Shown here piece by piece: positions 32,301-42,600 of a stretch of 64,000 bases of DNA (positions within the stretch are counted from its first letter, which is position 1; every line of letters begins with the position of its first letter). Origin of the DNA: Ligula intestinalis (lineage: Eukaryota > Platyhelminthes > Cestoda > Diphyllobothriidea > Diphyllobothriidae). The notes beneath the pieces were generated by a model that was not told the origin of the DNA, did no database searches, and was given only the letters and a program-made list of their open reading frames with translations. Location of the stretch: NCBI GenBank assembly GCA_036362985.1, contig JAYGXS010000009.1:11388618-11452617 (forward strand). The letters are read 5' to 3'. The position numbers were made by a program, and so were the translations under genes.

Positions 32301-32314
32301 TGAGCATCTCCCTC

Positions 32315-32590
32315 TGGCTTCACGACAAGGTGTCAGCAATGAAATTCTCCATTTCGTGGCCAAATGAGATGACATAGGAGAACTTCAATTGAAGGCGGGG
32401 GAGGTATGTTACTGATTGAGCTCAGCCACAGCAGAAGTTTAGTTGGGAGTTCATCTCACGATTGTGGTCAGCAGTTATAGGAGTTATGTCGGTTAATCCT
32501 AACACCTACAATCTCTCGGCTGCTGATTCCTTAGGAGATAGGATAAGTCTTGGGAAGGCCAGAGTAGAAGGAAGAGTTTATTGTGTACAC
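32315..32590 (-). repeat. Dispersed repeat R1L, minus copy
   Basis: Matches 19430-19735 (GGCCAAATGAGATGACA, GATTGAGCTCAGCCACAGCA, GAGTTCATCTC, TTCCTTAGGAGATAGG). Confidence 0.6.
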
Positions 32591-32599
32591 AGGACGGAG

Positions 32600-33235
32600 A
32601 ATAGATGGAGTGTTGACTCGCGGAATAATGCGTACTTTCCCTATTCGGATGGGCTCCGGAGTGATGCTTGAAGGCGGACACCGCACAGTTGTTTTTGTCC
32701 CATGGATTGAGGCCAACCTACTAAATGAGGTCAGTGTAATAAAGTGGGAATATCGTTGGACAGATTGAGGCCTGCGTTTGGGTGCGCGTCAGTTACGCCT
32801 AGTAGCAGTGGCGGTCGCCTGTCCGAGTGCGCATGCCTCGAGGCAAACGGCACGGCTGCTTGGACGCGAGGTCCTCAGCTCTGAGCGACCTTGTCTGTGG
32901 CGTCAAGAGTTAGCAGGGACAGACAGATCCACAACAGGACTTTTAACTACATTTTTAAAGAATGGGTCATTAGTTGGACGATAAAGAGTGAATACACCGT
33001 GGCAATGAGAAAGAATAACGCTTATATGCCGTGCTGACTGGAGCCGCTTGTTATGCACCATTAAAATCTAGGCGAGTTTAGCAACAAAAACTGGCAGTAT
33101 ATAGAACATTCTTGTTTAAGACCATAATCTACACTTGCATGACTGACAAAATAATTTAAAAAGCTTTCGAAAGCGACAAAGAGCATAATTTGCCAATACA
33201 AGCGAACATCCATGTCCCAGGAAGCAATTGAGAAG
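32600..33235. other. No gene recognised
   Basis: Only short frames, no domains and no shared repeats. Confidence 0.4.
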
Positions 33236-33404
33236 AAGAAGAAGAAGAAGACTTGATCACTGGGACAATATGTTTATTCGCCTGACGTTTTGATATCCGT
33301 CGCGGATTCGTCATCAAAGACATGAGTAGCAGAAAGGTTAAGTATGCACAGACGTTTTGCAGTATTTCTAGGACGCAGTCATTACTGCAAGCATACAAAG
33401 ACGA

Positions 33405-34283
33405 TTAACGTTTATCGCCTTCCTGTGCGTGGACTGCTTGTTGGACGGCACGCAGGCTCTGACCTGTTGAACTTTTGTCACGGGCGGTGAGCTCGGGCAT
33501 GATGATTGCTCGGTCGTCTGGCTCCCCGGTGTTGGCGTACGATGAGGCGGTGGCCTGCCCGTTCCTCAAGTGACGGCTTGCTTTGTACAAATTGAATCTC
33601 AGCACTAAATATGGATTGGGCAAATTGTTGCACTTGTTGAAGGATTGGGGGCCCGAGAACCACGACTCAAGTAGTTCTCGGCTCACCCGATTGTCACTTC
33701 TTGCAGCCGCATGTTTGGCAATTCGCGTCCTGATAAGTCTGCCAGTTTCTCCGACATAGTTGCTTTGACCGCAACTGCACCAGATCCTTAAGACGACCCC
33801 AGATGTTTCTTGCCTTGGCAGTGGGTCTTTTGGCTTCATTATCTGACGCCATATGGTTGCCACCGGCCTTTGTACAACTTGAAATCCAAGTGTTGCGAGA
33901 AGGCGGCCGACTGCTTCCGATACGTTTTTGACATACGGGATCGAACGCCAAATCTTGGGGTCAGTGCGATTTTGTTGGCGAGCTCGTTTGCGCAAGCACC
34001 GGTTGCCGAAGTTGCGCGGGTAGCCATTTTCTCTGAACACCCGTTGGAGGTATTCTACCTCAGCAACTTTGTCTTCTCCTTCGCTGCAGTGCGTCTCAAC
34101 ACGCCGATAGAGTGTTTTTACGCAACTGCGTTTGTGGCTGATTGGGTGGTTGCTGTTGTAATTCAGTACTTGCATCGTGTTTGTCGCTTTCCTGAATACT
34201 TTAGTCTTTAGACCACCACAATCTTTTCGACAAACGAGGACATCAAGAAAAGCCAGCTGGTTATTCTTTTCTTCCTCCATCGG
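33405..34283 (-). pseudogene. PLE-A RT C-terminus and GIY-YIG, minus copy
   Basis: An unbroken frame of about 290 codons: end of the RT palm/thumb (NNQLAFLDVLVCRKD, then SNHPISHKRSCVKTLYRR), linker (PYVKNVSEAVGRLLATLG, MKPKDPLPRQETSGVV), a CSC pair and the GIY-YIG signature NYVGETGR, then DNRVSRELLESWF. This is the Penelope architecture. Compared with the plus copy, about 30 codons are missing in frame between the R-x-x-KHAA helix and DNRVS, which should disable the nuclease. The first 17 codons of the longer frame starting at 34334 belong to the opposite copy and are excluded. The RT catalytic YVDD part is absent. Confidence 0.85.
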
Positions 34284-34287
34284 AAGG

Positions 34288-34883
34288 AAGCAGTCGGCCG
34301 CCTTCTCGCACCACTTGGAGTTGGAGTCGCACACAGGCCGGAGGCAACCATAAGGCGTCAGATAATGAGGCCAAAAGACCCACTGCTACGGCAAGAAACA
34401 TCTGGGGTCGTCTAAAGGATCTGGTGCAGTTGCGGTCAAAGCAACTATGTCGGAGAAACTGGCAGACTTCTCAGGACGCGAATTGCCAAACACGCGGCTG
34501 CAGTGCGGCGAAATGATGTCAATTCTCAAGTTGCGGCTCATTCGACGAGACCCGGCCACACCTTCAAATTTGATGAGGCCGAAATTCTCGCACGAGGTGA
34601 CAATCGTGTGAGCCGAGAACTACTTGAGTCATGGTTCACGGGCCCCCAATCCATCAACAAGTGCAACAATTTGCCCAATCCATATTAAGTGCTGAGATTC
34701 AATTTGGCCAAAGCAAGCCGTCACTTGAGGAACGGGCAGGCCAGCGCCTCATCGTACGCCAACACCGAGGAGCCAGACGACCGAGCAATCATCATGCCCG
34801 AGCTCACCGCCCGTGACAAAAGTTCAACAGGTCAGAGCCCGCGTGCAGTCCAACAAGCAGTCCACGCACTGGAAGGCAATTAA
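34288..34883 (+). pseudogene. PLE-A linker and GIY-YIG, plus copy
   Basis: Starts in AVGRLLAPLG and runs through MRPKDPLLRQETSGVV, a stop, then SNYVGETGRLLRTRIAKHAA, HSTRPGHTFKF, DNRVSRELLESWFTG and a tail ending HALEGN. Two nonsense codons interrupt it (TAA near 34416 and near 34686). It keeps the GIY-YIG middle helix missing from the minus copy. Confidence 0.85.
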
Positions 34884-35099
34884 CGTTAATCGTCTTTGTA
34901 TACTTGCAGTAATTAATGTGTCCTATAAATACTGCAAACGCCTGTGCATAATTAACGTTTCTGCTACTCATGTCTCTGATGACGAAACCGCGAAGGATAT
35001 CGAAACGTCAGGCGAATAAACGTCTTTGTGTGACTTCGGAGGAACAGCTGGCTGATAATGTGTATCTGTTAATCAACTATTATCGATTATGTCAGTGAT

Positions 35100-36390
35100 G
35101 GATGCTAGTCAAACTACGAACAAGTCATTCCTTTCTTTAAGACTGTGTGTAGGTGTCATTCCAAAATCAAATCTGACGGTGGCCTACATACTTGACAATA
35201 AGTATTTCGCCCAGGTGCTTTCTGGAGGGTTGATAACATACACAAAAATAGGCTTGCACTTCATGTATTATAAACCATATATCCGCCTGGAAAGCCATCA
35301 AGTTTTTGATGGATATTAATCTGGTAGACTCCAAAACAGGTCTATCCTTAAAACCCAGGAGTTCCTACATTCCGCGACTGTACGGATTATCAAAAACGCA
35401 CAGAAAGGATACCCCTTTACGGCCTATTCTTTCCATGTCCAATTCATTATTTCACAGACTATTGTATTAGCTAGTAAAGGAACTAGAACCAATTCGCAAT
35501 AGATTCTCTACATATAAACTAAGAGAGTTTTCAATTTGTCGATGAAATAAGTCATCAAAATATTGCTGGAAAATATATGCTATCGTTGAACGATGAGTCA
35601 CTATGGATGAAAAAATTGATATCATTTGTGCATATGCTTCTGAAACTAATCTGCCCTCTGACATATTACGTGACTTATTACAATTATGCATAAAAAGAAT
35701 GTCCAATTCCTATTTAATGGCCAACTGTGAAGATATGTTGACGGAGTGGCAATGGGTAGTCCTCTTGGTCCTTCCTTTGCAGACATATTTATGGGTCACC
35801 TCTAAGAAAGAGTAACTTCAACATTGAAAAGTACAACACTCTATAGAAGATATGTAGATGACATTTGTGCGATTGTGGAAAACATGAAGGGAGCCAAGGA
35901 ACTACTGTAAACAATGAACAGTTTATATCCAAAAATGAAATTTACGATGGAAGTGGAACGTGAAAACCAGTTTTTTTTCTTAGACGCTCACGTGGTCAGA
36001 CAAAAAGACGGCTCCATAATGCGCAGAGATTTCCATAAAAATAAATGGAGAGGACAGTTTTGGCTTTATCAAAGTTTTGTCCCCAAACAATGGAAACATA
36101 ACCTCGTTTGCACCCTCGTCCAGAGGACTAACAAAATCTGCTCAAACGATACATTGAATGCAGCAATTGCCATCCTCAAGGAAACTCTACTTAAGCGTGG
36201 TTATCCAGTTCAGTTTATCGACAAGTATAACAAGCCCATACGGCAAAAGGTTATAAAACAGTAAGTTCCGAAATAGCCCGTTTTCGTATCCTTGGCCTTC
36301 ACAGGTGACAACATCTTAATCACAATAAGGAGACGCTTACGTAACATCATTGAAAGGTCCTGCTTCGCTGCAAAGCTCTTGACTGCCAAA
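35100..36390 (+). pseudogene. PLE-B reverse transcriptase (catalytic YVDD intact)
   Basis: Fragmented plus-strand frames: a YGLSKTHRKDTPLRPILSMS finger motif (about 35377-35440), GVAMGSPLGPSFADIFMGHL (near 35750), RYVDDI with YVDD at 35851-35862, then a clean frame 35914-36264 with MNSLYPKMKFTME, FFFLDAHVVRQKDGS and RGYPVQFIDKY. It stops just before the GIY-YIG domain at about 36390, where repeat R3 begins. Stops and frameshifts occur before 35914. The active-site aspartates are still present, unlike the 52-kb copy. Confidence 0.8.
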
Positions 36391-37262
36391 GCGTATGTCT
36401 GGCCGGGAGGCGGGCTAGGTCCGGAGTCACGTCTAGCAACAGCCCCCGCCTTGAGGTCTTTGTTTATGCAGCCTTCGATATAATTGGTTGGACCGCGCGA
36501 GGTAACACCGCGGTGTGAGCGCAGACAAGGCTGGGCATGTTAGTAGGTTGCTCCAGACATTGAACGAGATAGTAAAAGGGTACGGACAGTCAGCGTGACT
36601 GCAGGCTTGGTGTGATTGGTCAGTGATCATGGATTTTCAAAGTGGCGCTAACGCCAACAAAAAGTCCACCCGCGTATTGCAAGACAGTAGAAGCTGAATA
36701 ACGGAAAACAACTCGGATCAAGTTCTATGATCAAGGGCGTCAATTCAAAGGTTTTCTGCGGAAGAAGAAAGAAAAAGTATGCAAGAAAGGAACTGTGTAA
36801 CGTTCCCGTAAAAATCGCTGTGATAAGTGAAGGATCTTATACAGTGTGAGCAGAAGGACATGTAGCAGGTACCCGAGCAAGCCACTTAAAACACTAGAAA
36901 CTCTACTAAGTCTTCTGTAGTTTTCATTTCACTGCCAGCTCGATCCATGCACTACGCTTATTCTGACAACGCTAGGATACTTACACATAGTACTTTTAAT
37001 AATACTGCTACTATTACCATTAGTAATAATACTAGCAGTACTGGTGCTAAAACTGTTGGTTCTACTAATAGTTACAACCATATTCTTATTTTTACTACTT
37101 TTAGTATTGTAAATATCAAAGAGACGCGTGGAAAACCGATATCTCCAGAGCTTGCACCAGGATATCATGATATTAAACACATATCAGCCTTCTATTTGCG
37201 TGTGTGTGTTTAAGAGCTGAAAGATTGAACCTGCATTGTTTGGTTCGCGTCGACAACTGTTG
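36390..37262 (-). repeat. Repeat R3 with one TRIM-like terminal repeat
   Basis: The minus strand matches the element at 18121-19094: interior 37262-36540, then a diverged terminal repeat 36525-36395 (ACACCGCGGTGTTACCTCGC). It ends with a CCGGCCAGACAT-like edge that coincides with the PLE-B break. The other terminal repeat is missing. Its place is taken by repeat R4. Confidence 0.7.
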
Positions 37263-38300
37263 GCAGTTTGAATTTTAGCTGGCTTTTCTGATGACTTGAT
37301 GTGATCCAGGTGACGACCTCGTTCCATTTTCGCGTCATCTGTCCGCCTGTATCGATTGGACCTTTAGGTCTGGGCTCGCCGTTGGACCTTTTCCTCCATG
37401 CAGATCAGCGTTATCAACATACATTTAGAAAAACACCGTGGTCAACGCGGGTCAGATTCAATGTATTTTGATATCCAAAGAATTTCCTATGACATTAAGC
37501 ACTGCGGACCAAGACGTCATGTCTTTTTCGTGTGGTAGTATAGAAGAAGATGAAGAACCAACATAACCAACAGTTTGTTTTTCGTTGCTTAAATTGGGGG
37601 TTTTAACAAATATGGGAAAACACATCACTGTCGGCTATGCAGATAAATTAAAAAAATTAACCTATGAGGCTGCAATTTGTTTTACTTCGCCGAAAATAAC
37701 GACCGTAAAAAAGCACATATATGCGTGTTTATTGAGAAGGAAAAGGCTTCTTTGGGAATCTTGAATATTTAAGTTAAAGTTTTTGAGGCTGGCTCTCCAG
37801 CTTGTCGTCCAACTATGGGATATGTACAGGGAAAATTAATTTCATTAACCGTGTCTAAAAAATTATACTACAATTAGCTGAAGTCTGCGCCAATAAGAGT
37901 TACATACATTTTCTCATCGTGCCGTGGCTGGACGTGCGCGTCGAACGTTCGCCTTGGCTTTGGTACAATTTGATAGGTTTTATTGATGTTTGCCTCATCT
38001 GAGTGGATTGATTCCAGGAATTCACGGGTTTATCTGTTTGGCCACGGGCCAAAAAATCGGTATGTAGACCCACGTGAATTTAAAACCGGTTTCTAATGTG
38101 TGCATGGCCACTCGAGATTAGTGGACTCGTCTCCTGACCGCTTATTGATTTTCGTGTATGCAGGTTGAGACATGCTGTCACCGTTCTTTGCATAAACGTT
38201 TTTCAATCTACATTTCAGTATGAACGAATGGGAATACTTGCAACGGAAAACGCACGAAATTCTCAGTTTTCTGAACGTCGCAGTATATTTTAAAGAGGGC
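37252..38300 (-). repeat. Long dispersed repeat R4, copy 2
   Basis: The reverse complement of 11835-12872 over about 1 kb, with small indels. It joins R3 at CTGCCAACAG-TTGTC, whereas copy 1 at 12.87 kb switches to unrelated sequence at the same point. No coding frame is kept. Confidence 0.7.
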
Positions 38301-38348
38301 TGTAAAGGCTATAAAATTAAACTCATACCGCTATGAACTTTGAATAGC

Positions 38349-39195
38349 ACTCAATCTGTACATATACCCTCCCAAGGTGTGTATTTCTCACAGTGTTCCG
38401 CAGTTACCTAAAATAAAAGGATTCTCGACAGAATTCGAAAATCAGGCAAATAAAAAACAGGGTGTCCCAAAAAAGATATACACATTGTGAATGACTGTAA
38501 ATTTGGTGTTTATTATAATTTCATTGTTTCAAAAATGTAAAAGTACTTCTAAGTATCCTTTTATTGTTTTTTTTAGTGCATGTTCTCAAACGTACTCCCA
38601 TTTTGATCCAGAAATTGCTCTAAATAACAGTCGCCATAATGTACTTTTCGGTCTAGATCATCATCATTCAGAACATGAACTAATATTGGGATATAACCTT
38701 TCCGATGGCAACGTTGTATAACGCGTGAACATGCAGTGACGAAAGCAATAAATAATATGCTTGAGTTTGCGAAAATTCCCATTGAACATTTTAGAATATG
38801 AAATGGCACACATACGTTTGTCAAAAGCTGCTGATCCAACTGCCAGCAGCTTAACACCTCAGCCGACTACCAGTTTCCCCCAATGCTGACCAGATTTTGA
38901 GCCCCCTCTCGTGCCCCCATTCCTCCTGTCCTGACAACAGTTCTATTTTTCTACCAACCTGCTTAGTTAATTTACTTAATTACCATATAAATGTTAAGGC
39001 CTGATGAGAATTATCAAAAACAATTGTATGTTCGCAATTTCGTCTTCTGAAAAATATACTGGTTTATATTTTTTCATTTTTTAAATAATAAAATTCGAAA
39101 AAACAAAAAGTTTACAATTAGTTAAAATGTGCATACATTTTTTGGGGACACCTTGTACTTGTTCAACCGATCACATCTTCTACTTCCTAACTGCT
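38349..39195 (+). mobile_element. PLE-A' 3' tail split by a mariner-like element
   Basis: The left part, 38349-38456, has CAATCTGTACAT, a stem GGATTC-TCGACA-GAATTC (38419-38436), GAAA (38437-38440) and AATAAA (38449-38454). The right part, 39158-39195, continues with CTTGTTC-ACCGATCACATCTTC, the expected end of the same tail. The interruption is a complete transposon. Confidence 0.7.
38458..39157 (-). mobile_element. Mariner/Tc1-like transposon, decayed
   Basis: Left end ACAGGGTGTCCC-AAAAA-ATATACACATT. Right end reversed, ACAAGGTGTCCCC-AAAAA-TGTATGCACATTTT. ACAGGGTGTCCC-type ends are common in mariner relatives. A minus-strand frame (38857-38573) includes VLNDDDLDRKVHYGDCYLEQ, which resembles the LNDDDPDRR-FCEW-L region of Tc1/mariner transposases. 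The catalytic triad is not readable. It is inserted in the PLE tail. A flanking TA is clear only on the right. Confidence 0.6.
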
Positions 39196-39499
39196 TACTG
39201 GAATTAACATATTCGCAAGCAAAATCGTACGAGCGTTGATCGAGCCCTTTTTGAACTAATTGCTATCATTTTTTCCTCTTTAAGTCGATTTGACATTTGT
39301 CCACAGTCCATCAACAAAAATTCGCGCGATAAGCACACTACTTAAGACGACTAGCCATATCGAGCGCTCGGTGGCCTTATCACCTTTATAGTTGCCACTT
39401 GACTCCCTCAAATAATTCACGCCCAAGACTTGGCTATCATCATTGCATGGTATAATCTGCTGAACCCGTAGATATGTTTGCCTAAGTGTAATGCGTTTA

Positions 39500-39614
39500 C
39501 CCTACCGAACAGTTTCTGCTGCGATTGGCTGGGCTCACCGGTCGCACGCTTATTGGCTTTCGCGATGCCCGTAATGCGGCGTTCCGGGGGTCGCCTTGAG
39601 CAGTCGAACAAGCT
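39500..39614 (+). promoter_or_regulatory. Candidate promoter with two reverse CCAAT boxes
   Basis: ATTGG occurs at 39524-39528 and 39552-39556 in a CpG-bearing stretch just upstream of the ATG at 39615. Two inverted CCAAT boxes plus raised GC fit a TATA-less animal promoter. There is no direct evidence of transcription. Confidence 0.35.
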
Positions 39615-42600
39615 ATGGCTGCAGATAAGGGCGATCATGAACTATGGAAAAAACTGTAAGTCTGAATACTGGCTTCTATTTTTTTTCTGAGAATTTTGTG
39701 TGGGAGTTTACGTTACAGTAGCTGATCATCTTAAATATCTGCAACGGAGTTAAGCTCATTAATCCAATAAAAGAGGAGTTCAGAATATATTTTCTTCTAG
39801 AACAATCGCACCAAGGCTTTGATAAAATGGTCAACTAATTTTGTTTGCCATTATATTCTGCCTGCTTGGGCGCCTTACCTTTGTCTCTAGCAGAGAGCAA
39901 GATGCCGAAGTTAGACGTATTTGAATTACGTTCGTTCGCTCATTACATCTAACGCTCAACTGACTGGGGTTTTGTAACCAAACGATCTAACTTTTCGTTT
40001 TTTCCGGAGATATGCGGTTAGAAGAAGTAGAATAGCCTAGTCAGGAACAGGGTAGGTTTTTATCATGCTACTACGGATCCATTAATTTTTCTGCATTGAA
40101 GCAAATAACACATAGACGATTGTGATAGTAAACGGTGGTTTTATTATTCTGTCAACGGTGATCGTTGCGACAACAGTTCTAGTTTTAATTCGTCGGCGTG
40201 GTTCGGATTCGCATGGTATACAAGTAAAGATAGACAATGCGCCACCTCGGATACAGCATACGATTTGCTTAAAATAGTAATCAGACGTACCTTTAACTTG
40301 CCATGAGGACACAAACCACTGTGTCACAGGTTTGCCAGACGACTGGTTTAGACTAAGACTGGAGTGGATCCGGTCTAATAAAACCTCTGTGAAAACTGTT
40401 CTGGTTTAATACTTTGAGACCCATATTGTGTCCTAGTAGGGATCAAATATAGCCTGGTACACGTAGAATTGACAGCCACCATCGTTTGCCACCTAGGGCA
40501 CGAGTATGAACAATGCTGCAATGTTTGACTAGTTTATCATAACTTGATTGATACAGACAGGCAGAATGCAGAAGATGCCGCGAAACGTTATTATGCCATT
40601 ACCTGAGGCCCAAACGACCGTCGTTTTATTAAAGTGCAGACCCTCGTCATTTTTGATGACAACTTCCTTCATATCAGTGACACTGGCGCTCTTTAAAAGG
40701 AGATGATGCGAGCTAAAGAAATCTATAGTTATCAAACCTTAAAACGTACCTGATATGTTAGCATTACTGTGCATTTTCACCTTAACTATCCATGGCTGCT
40801 CTGGATTTTTCGTCTGCTCTTAAGTACTAGTTATCTAGTCAGATGTTCTCCTTTTTGTGGCCATCGCCATATTCGTTCGTCTTATCTCGCTATTGTGTGA
40901 ACATTCAAAACGTGTACCCTTATCTTAGATTTGGTCGGCGCAACGTGCTCGATGTTGAAATCACACCAACCGCAGTATGTTTATGCTAACAGCGCAAGAC
41001 GTGTTTTCCTGTCATAATGGATCGTAAGTTTGCCCTAGGCCTGTCTGTTACATTTTAAATGAGGTAAAAAAGCTCGTCAAGAAGGCGCGTAAACGCTACC
41101 TGTTGTCGTAGTTGAAAGTTTGGTCGATCCTATTTTCTCCGTCGGCCAGCCAGACAGCTGAGCAGCTGCCACATGCATAAAGTGGGTATTGGGTTACTTT
41201 TAAGTGCATCTCTTTTTCCTCTGTAATTGGCACCAAACCAAAGCGGTGCTCAACTCTACAAACTGGTATGCGTCACTTCGAGGTGGCATGGCATCTTCTC
41301 TTTGGTCGCGCTATTCACCGAGCTGGAACACCGAACGGCGTCAAAGCAGTGAATTTGCACTCAGGGTGCCCCAATCATTGAGGCAAACGCTGCGAATTGA
41401 AGTAAAAGAGGGAGAATGCCTCTGTGTGGGAGGAAGATAAAGTTCAATAGCATGCGTTTTTGGGGTTGAGCAATAATGAAACTAGTAAGATTATAGTATT
41501 ATTTCCTTTGTGTGTTTCTGAACGCAATCTAGCCTGTTGTTCGATGGATGTGTGCTAAATTAAGGGAGAGGTTGTATGTCTTGTGGCTTGTATCGGGCAT
41601 TGACCAAACGGATAATGTATTTAATTAAGGCCTGAACAGCTGTCACTTTCGGGACGCGTCAGCCCTAATTGAATTGGGTAAATGGACGCGGGAATGAGTA
41701 CTGCATGCCAGGGTTGCTTTCTGTCGGCCCCCTTTTGTGACCGAAATGGATACCTTCGAAATTGTCCGCACCCAGAGGCAATTAAGGTGGACGTGAAGTG
41801 ACGCCGTTCGTTTGAGCCTTATTGATGTCAAAAGAGTGACCAGTGCCTAGTCGACATTCAGAAATCGACACCGTCTAGTATTCTATTTCTCGATTTAAAA
41901 CCCAAGAAGGCATGTGTGCAGCGGCCGTGGAGGGCGTTTGTGTAAGCTCAGGATGCTTATATCGCAAGTGTTTGTAAATTCAAACACAAGTTTGGGTCCC
42001 GTGTCGGGCTTTTTGAAAGGCTTTTAGTAGGACAGGTGAAGCTGCCTTGGACGTCATTTCTGCGGTACAGCATAACCGTCACCTTATTGTGTTTTAAGTA
42101 TCGCCTTTAATGCGGGTAAGCATATTATAACAGACATTTTCAGAACTGACTGGTCCACGAATGTTGGCTGTAAAGAATTTCTGCACTGCTAAATAAAGCA
42201 AATATAATGGCTACGGTTTAATAAGGGTTGCTTTGATGCGGCAATTGATGTAGCTAGGTTCTCACTAAAGCAGGTACCCTTTCACCTTACGTTCTCAGTT
42301 CTTATCTGCTCAAATAACAAAAGTCAGGCTTCACGAAACAATATGCGTTTCTTGTATTACAGCTCAGGGGCCATCATAACGGGTGTTATGGTCGGAATAG
42401 CAGCGATGGTGGTTATTGCTGCTTGTTTGCGGTACACCCGATTTTGGCGGACACTGTGTTGTTTAGTCGGTGTCCACCACGCAGGCCCACTGGAAACACC
42501 ACACCAATCCCCAATTCGAGATGGTAAGTGTCCTTTAAGATCCCTTGAAAATAATTTGTGTACACAACTGCTGTAACGGTCTGAATTGGTACAATTAAAC

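Larger units (their letters stand above)
33238..35040. mobile_element. PLE-A head-to-head inverted pair
   Basis: A minus copy (33238-34283) and a plus copy (34288-35040) meet at about 34285 with their truncated 5' ends. The outer ends are mirror-image 3' tails. The minus tail has a reversed CTTCTTC tract at 33238-33250, TTTATT at 33273-33278 and CTGACG-stem. The plus tail has CTGATGA at 34976-34982, GAAA at 35002-35005 and AATAAA at 35015-35020, then loses the CTTCTTC end. The two copies break off at different depths in the reverse transcriptase, so the pair is not a simple palindrome of one template. Confidence 0.85.

Noticed and set aside
34284..34334. First 17 codons of the minus PLE-A frame
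   Set aside because: They are the antisense of the plus-strand copy across the head-to-head joint and do not belong to the protein.
36929..37213. Frames rich in Ser/Thr/Asn on both strands
   Set aside because: They reflect the degenerate AGT/ACT trinucleotide tract in repeat R3. The same tract at 18.4 kb gives a similar frame.
40082..40327. 81-codon minus frame
   Set aside because: It is antisense to a more plausible plus-strand membrane-helix frame and has no supporting signals.
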